A DNA stretch of 64,000 bases from Symbiodinium microadriaticum (lineage: Eukaryota; Sar; Dinophyceae; Suessiales; Symbiodiniaceae): contig LSRX01000070.1 of the NCBI GenBank assembly GCA_001939145.1, forward strand, positions 1,206,527-1,270,526, given 5' to 3'. The notes beneath the pieces are model-generated. The model was given only the letters and a program-made list of their open reading frames with translations. It had not been told where the DNA came from and ran no database searches. Both the position numbers and the translations under genes were made by a program. Shown here piece after piece: positions 40,986-53,365 of this stretch. Within the stretch, counting starts at the first letter, position 1; each line of letters starts with the position of its first letter.

Positions 40986-42062
40986 CTATTGCTTCTGTTA
41001 CTGCCGCGAATATTTCAACTGCTTCTCTGCAACCACCGCTTCAAAGGTCGTGGCGGCCCTGGTCGCACTAAACGTCACACTCGAGTGGTTGTTTCTCCGT
41101 AGTACGTGGAAGCCTGTTGTTCCGACCTGATGTTGCCGTATCACCGATCTGTCCACGCTTCGAAGCAGTCCACGGAAGAGTTGCTAACCCGTTTGTCTAA
41201 CGTGGCATCATCTTGTCTCCTTCCCATTCCTCTTCCTTGTTGTTTTGCAGCGTGTGTGTTTGTGTGGTTTCAGAGGGGTCTGGCCGGATGAAGCTGCCAA
41301 TAAGAAGAACAATAAGTATCATACCAAAAGAAAGGCGCCTGAACAACTAGAATAGGTTTTTTTCGGGAACTACAGTACAAGCATAAATGGACCCGCAGGG
41401 AATATCATGGTTACTTGTTCAGAGCTCTGTCTTAGGGCTTTCTGCAGCATCATCTCCGGCGAGCGAACGTCGGGCGCGAGGGTGTTAGTGTTAGGGATTT
41501 GCAGCTTCTTCCAAGCAAGCGGCCACTCGTCGCGGATTCTTGGCGAGACGCTTGCTTTCTGATTCAGGATATCACTCCTGCGAGGCATACCACTCTCCCG
41601 TTTAGGTTTTAGTTCAGGCTTTGGCCCCGTCATGAATCATAGCCCTCCATTGCCGTTCCACTCTGGAGACCCTTCTGTTTCAGAAAATGGTTCCACAACA
41701 GGTCTGCATAGTGAGGGACAATATGAAAGAGAACTCATATAACATCGTGGTTTCTTCCTCTAGGCTCCCCTGCATACAACATTAACATTCAATCATGATC
41801 ACGAATGCTCAGGTGGAAAGGTCTTCCGAGACAGAACGGCCTCCCAAGCAGCATTGCAAGGGAGGCTTATGAATGAAGGAGTCCTGTCTGTTGTGAACCA
41901 ACACAGTGATGGCACAAGCACAAGGCACTGCCAGATCGCGTCGGCTTCGACATGCCAAAGCCAGCACTCTGCGCAGAAACCCAGAGACGTTCGCTTTCAG
42001 ACCTTCAGACCTGTGGAAGAAGCCTGGTCTTAAGGAGCCCAAACCGTCACACTCCTGAAAGA

Positions 42063-42170
42063 GCCCCTAAATCCTAAACCCCAAACCTCGCACCCAAAAC
42101 CTTAAGCCCGAAACCTTAACCCCAAGTCCGAAACCGTAAACCCTGAACCTTAAGTCCGTAAGCCTATAAG
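42063..42170 (-). repeat. Degenerate CCCTAAA field
   Basis: Many variants (cctaaatc, cctaaacc, ccgaaacc, cgtaaacc, ctgaacc) lie in the CCCTAAA orientation over about 108 bases. Confidence 0.7.
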
Positions 42171-43961
42171 TCCTCGGGGTGCGAAGCTCCGTGGGTTCGG
42201 CCTGCGGTGAGGAAGATCTCTGCCTCCGCCGGAATTACGGACTCCGGGATTGCTTTTTTTTTTTCTCCCCTCTCGCATGGCTAAGGATCAATGCCCACAA
42301 GCGAGGAAGACTTGGTACAACGACATACTGGGGTTGGGTTTGGGGTTTGAGGTTTTCGGTTCAAGTTGTACTGGGTCACTTGTTGAGCTTCTTGTAACAT
42401 TGGTAAGGATCCTACTATGCAGTGTTCTGTTTTCGGCCGTATAAGGTTTGTAGTGTCTAAAGCCCTGAGCTGCTAGGCCCATAGGCAAGCTCCCAGCTAA
42501 GGCAGATACATGGTCCAATCAGCCAATGACGGCTAAGCCTGCCCAAACCTATTTGCACGTCCTGCAGGTCAACAAGTGATTTCCACACAACAAGACCCCG
42601 AAATCAAGCCTTTACACACGAAACCCTCAAACCAAACCCCAAAACTTCCAAAGCCCTCAACCCCTACAGCCCTGGTCTCAAAACCCCAAAAGGCCTCTTA
42701 CAGAATCCTCGAATGGAGCCCTGAAAGGAGCTTTTAACGAGAAGCCGTGGGTCTCTGCTTCGGCTCCGGGAGGCGTCGTTGTGGAAAGACGTGCCATGTG
42801 GGGGGTTTTCAGGACGGAGATTCAGGGAGTAAACCCCCCCATAAGCCCTATAAGCCGCATGTACCCTACTCCATGGATGCCTGTAGTTTGGATTTAGGAC
42901 TTGCGGCTTGCCTTGCTTCGGAGGTGACTCTGTAGTAGGGACTGCGGGAGCAATGGACTTAGAAGTCTGATGGCGTATGTCCCCACCTCTCAAGGTACTG
43001 CAGACTCCGTAGTTGTTGCTGAACACTTAGTGTGCAGACATCGTACAGTAGGATCCGGGAGGACCCCGACTTCAGAACACGCCTCTGCTCACCTTACTAC
43101 GAATGAAAACCCTGCACAGCACCATGGAGTCTCGGAGCAGAAAGGACCCCCATATCCTAGGTTCCGCAGTAACCCCTTAAGAATAAGCGCATCCTTTTTC
43201 TCAATATTCGGCTTTAATAAGGAGACCCCCAAATAAAAAGGGCAAAAGGGTACTAATGGGGAACCTAGTATCAACTCTAGAATTAAGTATAATTGGATCC
43301 GTGTAGAAATCCGACATAACAGCCGCTACAAAAGGTCTTCAAGATTTTGTGGGGTGCCAATAACCGCAGACCCCGGTTCCCCCTAAACCCATACCTCGAT
43401 CGCGCGCTGCGTGGAGAGGCCGGTCGGCGGGTCTCACGCAGCCATCTGCGCAGGATGCTTATGGCATGGGGTTTGTTGTTTTGCTTTTTGTGCAGCTTGC
43501 AATCTTGTCCACTTTAGAAATGCGGTGATCCGATGGCAGGCAAGATTGCGTTCCAGACTTGCAACTTCCAAATTGTTCGGTAGTCAAAGAAATAGCCTCT
43601 GCTGCTCGCGCAGAACCTCGTCATGTGCAGGTCCTTCCATATCCTCAGACCAAGATCACCGAATACGGCTGCGCTCCATCTACATGCTTTTTCTTTGTAC
43701 CACAGGGAAAGGGAGCCCGAGAAAGGATTGGCGACGGATTCGCCCACACACACACACACACACCATCTACTTCAGATAGCATTCCCCGCAACCATGTGGA
43801 GGGCTTGCGGACATCTCAGTGCCGGACAGGGTTCAGTAGCGGATCCCTTGCGACCTGCTTGCAATAGGTTTTGTCCAGGAACGTTGTAACAATGGTTCCT
43901 CTCTGTGTGTGTGTGTGTATAATGGCTCATTACCAAAAACCACAACCAGAAGAAGAAAACT

Positions 43962-44205
43962 AACAAGTCCACCACCACCAGCAACAGGAAGAAGAAGAAG
44001 AAGAAGAACAGCAACAGCAACAGCAGCAGCAGCAGCAGCAGCAACCGCAACGGCAACGGCAACGGCACCAGCAACAGCAACAACACCAGCAACAGCAACA
44101 ACACCAGCAACAGCAATAACACCAGCAACAGAAGCAGCAGCAGAAACAGCAACAACAACAACAACAACAAGAACAACAAGAACAACAACAGCTGCCGCAA
44201 CAACA
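43962..44205. repeat. Compound (CAA/CAG/GAA)n trinucleotide array
   Basis: About 240 bases are built almost wholly from cagcaa, caacac, gaagaa and cagcag units. All three frames on both strands stay open (poly-Thr/Ala, poly-Leu, poly-Cys), so open length is not evidence of a gene. Confidence 0.95.
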
Positions 44206-45583
44206 CAAATGTCAACACACCGAGACAGGGAGAAGTGACTCGAGCTTGGACCGCAGCCACTGCATGCGGGCGTTCACGGCAAGTTTGTTAGGGTCTAGAA
44301 GCATGGGACAAGCGGACTAGCGCCATGTACTACAACGACAACGGCTGCTGCTGCTTATAGGGTAGATGCAGGGTCTTAGAATAGGGTTTTGGGATCTATG
44401 TTTGCTATAACATGCTACTGCTATAGCTACATGAAGGACTACTCGGGAATTTGTCTTACCAACTGTTTCAAGCCCTACATTAGGTACCACAAGCTGCCGC
44501 TTCGTGGTTTACGCTCGAGCCTCTTCGGGAATGCCGTACCGTCGCCAGACCTCCGAAGCTTGAACTGGCACTCTTCAAGATTAGAGCTTATAGCCTATAG
44601 CTTTTTCCCATGGAACGGGTAGAGGGTTGGGGGCTTCAGGGGTTCAGGGTTTCGGGTTGTGTGTAGGGGATTGCTTGGTATTCTATACCACGGCATGAAT
44701 AACACACATTTGCCTTGCTTTAATGGCCGGAATACTCGGAACGCTAATCCGTCAGGGGTCTACTGAAAACGTATATTCTACGCAAGAGAGAAGAGCCAAA
44801 CTTTGATCCGTACAACCCAAACTCTAACCCGCAATCCCCGAAGGCCAGAGAACTCTGAGCTGCAGACGTGCGCAAAGGCGCCTTGGAGAAATCTCTGAGG
44901 CATGCGGGCTTGAAGGGCATGGCATGTTTGTCAAGCTACCCCGCTTACCAGATTGTGCATCCAGCTTGTTCGCTCCGTGCCCCTCCTCCAACACCGCCCA
45001 TGCCCCATCCTGAAATGGGAAACCTGGTCGATGAGTCAATGCGGGCACAACTCAGACACGCACTGACCATATCGACGCCATAGACCAGCCCGCAGTGTCG
45101 AGTGTCGAACTCCTGTGCATAGCCAAGAAGGGCGGGAGCTTGGTTTTTGAATCACTGCATCAATCACACACGCTTTGAGGCTCCCCAAAAAGCAAAAAAG
45201 CAGTGGTCCTTGAAGAGGCTCCTGAGCTTGAGGCCGGTGATGGCCTGAACACGAATCGCGATCGTGTCTATGACGAGCTTTTAAGCAGGCTGCGAACGTT
45301 CGCAGCTCCATGCAGCAGTTTCCGGGCAAGAGTGACAGCGAAGGTGATGGGAAAGGTTGGCCGCAATGACTGTCAACAAGCTCGGCGCCGATTCAATTCA
45401 CCAATATATATATATATATACACATACACACACACACACTTATGACTCTATCTTTCTCACTGGTGTGCTTAGCAGTGAAGGAAACTGTCAAGTATGCATG
45501 TGCTTTGAATGTACCTGGCAAGATCAGTGAGACCGTGCTGGCCGAGCCTCAGAAACTCGAAATGTGAACCTCCACCTTGCACG

Positions 45584-45606
45584 AAACCCTAAACCCTAAA
45601 CCCTGA
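45584..45606 (-). repeat. CCCTAAA telomere-like block
   Basis: Three contiguous ccctaaa-type units. Confidence 0.8.
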
Positions 45607-46942
45607 GAATCCCAGACTACCCACCGCCTTGCCGGACTTTCCCGATGACCTTCTTCCTATGTGCCGACTCACATTCGGAGCTCTGCCGCCGATGTTGCAG
45701 CCAAGATACAGTCTTTAGACAAGTCAGCAACAATCAGCCGGAAAATCTGCATCTAAGTTAACAGGACTTCTCGCAGGCTCTGGTGCCTGGATGTCGCCGA
45801 AGATGTGGATCAAGGAACAAGCTGCAAAACAACGTCATTCTCAATATCTGTATCGTATATCGCATTGAGAGCCATGTCTCGTTTTGACTTACATCGATAA
45901 ACGCCTGGTTTTCAGGAATGCCAGCTACGACTTACGGACGTGCTTCACAAAGCCTGCAAAAGCTTGCAAGCGGATCTCTTGTCAAAAACGCAATCAACTC
46001 AGCGCTCATCGATTCTTCCGATAGCAAAAATCAAAGAACCTGCATTGCTACCCGGAAGCCCGAAGGCCTTACGGTGCGCCCTGCCTCGTAATCCAGCCCC
46101 AGGCGCAAGCGCAAAGCGCTATCGAACTCATACCTGATGCAAAGACCATATCCGCGTATTCAATAGTAAGGTTTCTGGTCAATGGACGTTTTAGGGCTTA
46201 AGCTCGGGTGCTGTTGTTTCCGTCGATGCTCACACTCTGGGGTGGGCACGTGCTCACTGCGCCACTGTTGTTGGCATCGATGGCCTAGGTGAGCAGGTGC
46301 AGGAGCGGGAGGATGAAGGTGTGTGCTTTGCAATTCCATTTGGGCCCGGACCAAGAATGCTAACCGCGGGCCTCCACAGAGCCTGCATGCCAGTGAAGGC
46401 TCGCTCTATCGAATCTGCAAGGCCACACTCCCTTAGTTGCTGGGCTTATAAGCCCCGACGGTGCGCACTTTCCGTTCTATCCCAAAAGAAGCGCAGCGTG
46501 TGCTCATTCAGCTACCAAGCTCCCAAAACATCAGCTTGAGGCATCCTGAGCCAAGGTCTTGTGTCTCCCCGTAAACAGGAGCGATGCCTGGCAAGCACAA
46601 CCACCTCAGAAGGCCGGGGCAACCATCATTCATCTCCTGCAAATGTCGGGGTGGATCAGGGATCTTCGCTCGTCTGCTAAGCCAGCAGCAAACAGTACCC
46701 CACCACATAAACGTCCAAAACTAACGTTTCGAGCCCCATCTTCCTGGCATGGCATCCGAATGCATCCGATGACGACCGCCTGTTGTTTCTGAGGACAACG
46801 AGCACACCCAGAGTGATCTGGAATAGCAAGCCGGGTGTCGTGCGAGTGCGGCTGCCCCAGCTAAGCCGCTCTCCCTGCAGAGGGGGCGGGGGTGGGCCCG
46901 TGGGTTGAGGGATGTTTGAGGCTTGGAAGGCCAAAGCTCCAG

Positions 46943-47195
46943 ACATATATATATATATATATATATATATTTNTATGTATGTATGTATGTATGTAGAGAG
47001 AGTATAATAAACTTATGCATATACATATACGTACACATACACACACACACACATACACACACACACGTATATACATATATACATGTGTATATACACATGT
47101 ACATATATGTATGTATGCTATACTACATATATATATATATATATACTATGTATGTATACACACGTATACGTATATATACATATCTAGAGAGATGT
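46943..47195. repeat. (TA)n, (TATG)n, (CA)n, (TA)n compound microsatellite with one N
   Basis: Successive simple arrays with an undetermined base at 46973, where a TA run turns into TATG units. Length here is likely uncertain in the assembly. Confidence 0.95.
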
Positions 47196-47724
47196 ATATT
47201 ATACACTTACGACGTCCATTGCTGGAAAGATTCAGAGTACAGGAATGGAGATAGCGGCTTAAATATGGAGGTAGCAGAATGGAGGATTTTTTTCAGAATT
47301 GCACCACCATGTTACTATCAGTTGCAAGCGCTGAACAGAAGCTACGCCGCGATACGGATTATGTTGGATTTGGTCGCATACCAAAACGGGCTGGAGTTAA
47401 CACAACACATCACACAGTCGCTCCGACATGTGGTACAGTTGCTAGATTCTGCTGCAGCCGGCTCAGGCCAGCTTGTGCTTCGTTGCCGCTCGGACGACTC
47501 AAGGGGCACATGGAGTGGAGCCATTGTTGTGGTGAGGCCCTATACCCCCTAAACCCTTTAATAAACCCCTAAACTCCTTAATTAACCCGTGAGTACCCTA
47601 AACCGCTAGGTTCCTGAAAGAAGGCCCAGAAGCACGGACCCTCACAGGACCTTGAAGGTCCCGCGATGAAGGTGGTTCTCTAAGTTAAAGTCCCTTTTAG
47701 GGCCATCTATGCATGTGTGTATAT

Positions 47725-47785
47725 ACATACATACATACATACATACATACATACATACATACACACACACACATATATATATATG
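47725..47785. repeat. (CATA)n then (CA)n and (TA)n
   Basis: About nine CATA units are followed by short CA and TA runs. Confidence 0.95.
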
Positions 47786-48077
47786 GGGGAAAAATGTTTC
47801 TCCCCAAAATGTTTAGTGGTTTTAGGGTCCTGTTTGTATGGGCGCCGTAACTGCCATCCCCGCGCTCGTTTTTATCCACGAAGCACCGTGCAGCAAGATC
47901 TTTGCAAGCCTGTCTTGCTCCAAAAATGCCTTGTCAGATCTTCTCTGTTGGGTTCTCTTTATGGTCGTCCCCAAAAGCCCGTTTGTAGCACCTGTAGGTT
48001 CCTGTCAAAACCCTCAATCTCAGCCCCCAAAGCCCCAAGACTGAGAAACGAGCCGAGGCTTCTGAAGAGGCCAAGCC

Positions 48078-48325
48078 GTGTATATATCTATACACACACA
48101 TATATATATATATATATCTCTCTCTCTCTATATATATATATACATATACATATATATATATATATCATATATTATAAAATCTAAAATATAACAATAAATA
48201 CATAAATACATAAATAAGCAAATAAATATATAAATATGTAAATATATAAGTATATATAAATACACACACATACACACACATTACATATACATACATATAT
48301 ATATATATATCTATATATATATAAG
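48078..48325. repeat. AT-rich compound microsatellite
   Basis: TA, TC and TAAA/CATA-type units over about 250 bases. Confidence 0.9.
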
Positions 48326-49323
48326 GGAACCTGGTTTATGATATATGACATAAATGATAGGTGATATGTGACGTATGATGTATGACATATAAATATAACC
48401 ACCTCAAGGCTTCGAGTGCAGAGGCAGCACGTGATGTAGCACCTGCGCCAGGAATACGGAGGAACGGAGGCACCAATGGAGGGGGATGGAGGTAACACAA
48501 ACGACTACAAGGGGACAGCATTTGCAGAAGGAGCACAATGTTCATGATTAACGCTGTAAAAGGTTTCGTGTGTTCCCAGTCTTTACTGCGAAAGCTCGGC
48601 TAGGAGGTTTGCCCGGCGCCAAGACGACTTCCACAGGATCTCACGGACGGCAGAGAATCGGGACTGCATTGCACTGTCATCATCAGAAGATTTTGTTCGC
48701 GCTAAACAGAAACCGGAGCCGCACAAGGACAGGCAATGCAAACAGCAACCGCAACACGTGAGCATCACAAACGTCAGCACCAACGTGCACCCGCTGCGGA
48801 CGGGCGTCATAGCATAAGCTGGGGAGGCACATGCAACAGTCCAATATCATGAATATGACTTTGGAAAAGATCTAACCACCTAGTAACACCAACCCTTCTG
48901 TCAGTACAGTTCTCAATGGCTTAGTTTAAAGCAGGCACAAAGCCCCAGACGCATCGGAATCTTCAACTAGTGGTAACTAGAGTCAGTGTCAGACAGATTG
49001 AATCTGAGGCACGAGACGCTTTGAGAACAAGATCCTGCGCATCTGTGTTGAGGTTTGGAGTCGCTCGTCTGTAAACTCTTGTGTGCAACAGCCATACTAA
49101 CATGAGAAAAAAAACGCACATTGGACATATCCAGACAAAGGTACTTAGTTCAGCATCCGACCGAGCGTCCCGAAATTAAAGCCCTACGCTGCTCCAGCAA
49201 TCGGTAGCCGAACTAAACAAAGCCCTCATCAGCTTCAAACCTTGATACACCGACCGACCATGCTTTCCGAGTATCCCTTCTGCAGCCTGGAGACTTAGGA
49301 AAGGCACCTAATCTAGACCCACC

Positions 49324-49400
49324 GTACCCTAAACCCTAAACCCTAAATCCTAAACCCTAAACCCTATACTCTAAACTTGGCATAGGGAACCCCTAAACCC
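49324..49400 (-). repeat. Best-preserved CCCTAAA block
   Basis: Five contiguous units (ccctaaa three times, tcctaaa, ccctaaa, then ccctata) are followed by looser copies to about 49400. It is the longest near-perfect telomere-type run in the window. Confidence 0.85.
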
Positions 49401-49912
49401 CCAACCTTCAGAAGCCCAACTTCAAGGAAGCCGTCTGAGGTCCTGGCTAGCGGTCAGCTTCTTCTCCAACCTCACTAAGCCATGAGCTGCCAATATACTG
49501 TAATGTATGATAATATACGATAGATTTACTAAAAACCTACCATAGTATCTATGCGTAATGAACTGCCACGGGCTTTGGGGTTTTGGGTTTATTAGGGTGT
49601 TTATCCTCTGTCTTGTTCGAATGCCCTCTTCACGAAATCGCGGCCCAGTGTGGTTCATGGTTTCATTTCTCGCAACTCGGACACCGCAAGCGATGCAACT
49701 GAGTCCAGCGTCTCTGAAGGCAGGGTCCTGAGTCTGAGGCATGCCCTGCATCTGCGGCAAGCTCAGATAACAAGAGCCCTGAAGTCTTCATCCTCAGAGT
49801 AAGAAGAAAGGCTACATCAGAAAGCACACCGATCTAAACACAGTGGCTTGTCCCCAGGCTAGCTTGGGATATCACTTGCTGGACCATGATGGAGCTGGCA
49901 GCTGCTTAGGGA

Positions 49913-51546
49913 TTATGCTGGAATCGGATTCCCAACCACAACGGCCGCAGCGTGATTCCCATCATCCTTTTGGATTGAATCCAACATCCGTGCGGTGTGT
50001 CGGGCCTGGCATCGGAGAGCCCACCATGATATCCCAGCAAGTATCACTGAACCACAAATCCAGAGAACTGAGCCAACATCATCGGCTATACGACTCGATG
50101 TCCACAAGCCGAAAGCGAACAAGGCGCTAAGCAGAAATGCCACCACAACGTTTGTCAGCCTGTCCTGCCAAACACAGCCCTGCACACGGTGCAGACACTT
50201 GAGAGAAAGCAATGTCGCTTGAAGAATCAACGGAAACAGGAAAAAACACCAGGTCAGACCGCGGGAAAACAAGATTGCGGCTACCTTCCAGTTTTCGATA
50301 CGCCCTCGCGCAGCCATGGTATCTGCGAAGCCCCAGAGGATAGGCGAGGACACAATAACTTGCCAGCCATATGGAAATACTACTCCACCCAGCTGGCGGT
50401 ATAGCATGGTCCTGACACGCGTCCTTACAGTCGCCTCGAAGGCGTCGACAGATCCGTACCACATTCGAAGGCATCGGCTCATGATCGCACGATCGCAAAC
50501 GTTGGAATTACACGCCTCTCCATCGTTGCAGCAATGACATTTGGCACCTTGGACGGTAAAGTCGGAAAGCTCTTTGAGCATACTCTCCGTGTTCCGATAA
50601 TGCTCTCGAAAATAGGACGCAGCGATGTAAAAGAAAAACCATCGCGTCAGAAAGACTACGAGACTGTCCGCCGGAATTTTCTCGCTCGCCAAAATGACAT
50701 GTATCGTTGAAGCCCAGAGGGCAACGCCAAAGCCCAAAATGCAGGGAGCCATGGCAGTGGGCCTGATAGTAACTTTTTTCCCTGGCTCTTCATGACTTGT
50801 CAGGAATGCGGCCAGCTCCAACAAGCACCACAAGCGCCCAGCATAAGTCTTGTCCCAAACAACCAGAAGCTGCTCGGAGTACTTAAGAAAGGCACCGATG
50901 CTCATAATTCCCTTGGCTTTTTGCTCTGGGTTCTTCTGGTTGATACATACCTGGTCAAGGAAGATCAGGCTCCGGGGCTTCCCAGCAGAAGAACGACCAA
51001 GAAAACAAGCCCTGCCGTCGCCGTACACCATGGGCCAAACTCCATGGTTACTCCTTGATCGAGTGCGCTTTTGCCCACGCGCCGCAGGCCCGGGAGGAAT
51101 CCGGCAATCTGCAAACACATCATCAGCAAAGCCGAGATGGTAGCAGCGATTGCTGCCGCAGGCCCGTTGTACAGCAAAAGCAAGAGAAGGCTCTTCATGT
51201 ATTTGTCGCCATGCCAGCTGTGGCTCCAGAAGACTTGAATGGAACCAACAGGAAAGCTCCACTCGTACAGATCGACGTCGGTCCGTCTGAAGGCAGCACC
51301 GAAAGATTGAAGCACCTTCCTTATAGTTGCTGAGTTCATAAGCACAAGAAAGTGTACACTTAGGATCATAATACTATCCCAGAACGTGTAAAGTGTACTC
51401 ATTCTGTTTCTAAGTTTCCACGCAGGAGTCGCTCTCAGGATGCTTCTGTCCGCAGGTTCCATGCTGGCCATTCGGTTGGCTAAGTGGGCAACCATGGGGT
51501 GTTCATCATCGAGGAACTGCGCCTCAGCTTCTCTGGCAACTTCCAT
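49913..51546 (-). CDS. Multi-pass membrane protein with SHSW and FLDQVCINQ motifs; one frame change
   Basis: The first frame starts at the ATG at 51546 (open from 51588) and ends at 50965. It carries VFWSHSWHGDKYMK near the middle and two membrane segments. The second frame runs to the stop at 49913. It carries FLDQVCINQ, then LLVVWDKTYAGRLWCLLELA, then about six further membrane segments. These motifs belong to one family that I recall as common in dinoflagellates, so the two frames are parts of one protein. The shift of one base falls at about 50980-51000, between the membrane segment ending FLVVLLLG and FLDQ. It could be a real frameshift, a short unrecognised intron or a base error. The biochemical function is unknown. 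The C-terminus ends in ordinary charged sequence without a signal. Confidence 0.65.
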
Positions 51547-53214
51547 GGCCTCTTGGAAAGTGACGAAAAGTCTGACGCCAAAACTCAACCAAGAAAGGTC
51601 ATTGCTTTGGGTTTAGGGTTGTGGCTGCAATCTAGCGGGCACTGCAACCTCCGAATTCAGCGGATGTCTGCGCAACTCTGGTTCAACTCTGGCAGCGGGG
51701 TGCCTGCGATATCTAGTAAGCAAGAGTGCTATGCGAGCACGACGGCAACGACTGTGATGCTGTTGTAGCTCCGCGGAGAACTACCTTCGAGTGACAGCGT
51801 ACAGCACATGCTTTTTGATGCTGGTGAGGGTTGTGCTTGTCTTTTGTTGTTTTAGGGTTTTAGCTCACCTTTGGGGGTTCCTTTATGCTCCTTTCGCTTG
51901 CTGGCGACAGTCCGGATTGCATGTGTCCGTCCACGTGTAATGGCCGAGTTCAACAGCGCAAAGACAGCAAAAGAAAGAACCAAGTCACGAACTCAGACTT
52001 CAGCCCCAAATCTCCTGAATTAGGCAAAAGTGCAGCTAGGAAAGCTCAAGCCAACAAGATGCCAATCCTCGAAACACAATGACATGCAAGTCAGCACGCG
52101 TAAAGCTATCCCCAGGAAGCACCTACCAAGTGCCAAAGGCCTTTTCCACAATGAGGCGGCGTTTCGTCACGCCGGCCTCTCCACTTTCTGCCGTCTACCC
52201 GACCAGTCCTTCGGTGACCTCAACACCGAACATGTGTGCCCCCCAAGATTCCACCGTCCCCTATCCGCGCTCGTGTCGGGCATCTGAGGAATCCACTCTG
52301 CTGCGCGTGACTCTGCGGCATGGAACAAGAGGAGAATGTCAGATGCCTGCACAGCCCGGAATCCGATCGTGATCTCCGTGTGATGTAGGTGATTAGAATA
52401 GGGTTTTGGGTATATAAAGCTATGTTTATGGTAAGAACCCCCACAATAGCATAGGAATTGTTAAGGCCCCTAAGGAAGAATGAAGCGAAAGATTGCGACC
52501 GCCATGTGCCTACAGTGTTTCCGATAGGACTACTGCTCAGCAGACGTGAAGCAAGAAGCCTCCTCGAGCTCCAGCGGGCAGATGTATAAGCACTAAGCTT
52601 CACAACCGACGGGACCCGTTCAGAAGCCTCATCTCGATGTTGCGTTGTGAGGCTTTCTGAATCTCTCTGCGGTCTTCTTTGCTTGCGAGGCTTCCATGCT
52701 CGTTTTCCTTTCAGATTTCGTAGTCGATGTCACGGAAACAATTCGCAGTGGTCTCTGCTGCCTTGGTCCCCATACTCCTTGTTGTTAAGTTAGAGTTTCG
52801 GGCTGCAGGACTGTAGGGGCTTATAGGCTTCAGGGCGTTCAGTTTAGGGACAAAGGACATCGTAAATAGCTTCATGATCGGGGTGACTACACCAACAGTT
52901 CATTGCAGCTCTTACTTGGCTTTGGGGCTTGAGGGGATCGCTGCTCGTGCTCCTTTCCGACACGACTGCAATCTCGGCGTTGCCAAAGGCGAGGACAATG
53001 ACTACCACGACTGCTACCCTAACCGCTCTCAAAACCCAACACCCTAAACCGAGGCAGCACTTTGAACCGGCCTCGTCCTGCAGCGAGTCCCGCGCGGCCT
53101 GGGCACCACAGGACTATAAGGGTATATCTTGACATGCGCAGAAGGCCTTGATGATGAGCAGTAAGGAAGAAGCTGCGTCAAGCAATGAACAAAGAAGGAC
53201 ATATTAAACATACA

Positions 53215-53311
53215 TTTATATATATGTATATATATATATATATAAAAGAGCTACCCCTGGGGCTACCATGTAAATGAATAAATACATATTAAAATGCATG
53301 CATACATACAT

Positions 53312-53348
<37 letters not shown>

Positions 53349-53365
53349 ATGCCCACACACACATA
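53215..53365. repeat. (TA)n, (CATA)n, (CA)n microsatellite
   Basis: TA runs at 53218-53245 and 53325-53348 flank CATA/CA units near 53299-53328. Confidence 0.9.

Larger units (their letters stand above)
39070..43960. other. Non-coding stretch
   Basis: The promoter of the minus-strand gene ending at 39069 should lie at the left end, but no element is recognisable. Telomere-like blocks lie at about 39893-39930 and 42063-42170. A (TCC/CTG)-type trinucleotide run lies at about 40890-40985, a short (CA)n at about 43746-43765, and a (GT)n at about 43903-43918. No protein family is seen. Confidence 0.55.
44206..49912. other. Non-coding, microsatellite-rich stretch
   Basis: No recognisable gene. 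Arrays at 45402-45439 ((TA)n then (CA)n), 46943-47195, 47725-47785 and 48078-48325 dominate. Telomere-like blocks lie near 45584-45606, 47545-47605 and 49324-49400. A plus-strand frame of about 90 codons after 47255 is open, but I see no family in it. One undetermined base lies at 46973, inside a TA/TATG array. Confidence 0.55.

Noticed and set aside
43772..44260. Leu-rich and Thr/Ala-rich open frames on both strands
   Set aside because: They come from the CAA/CAG triplet array, which keeps all frames open. The same applies to 61869-62306.
47255..47553. Plus-strand frame of about 90 codons after a microsatellite
   Set aside because: Composition is unremarkable, the upstream part is repeat translation, and no family is seen.
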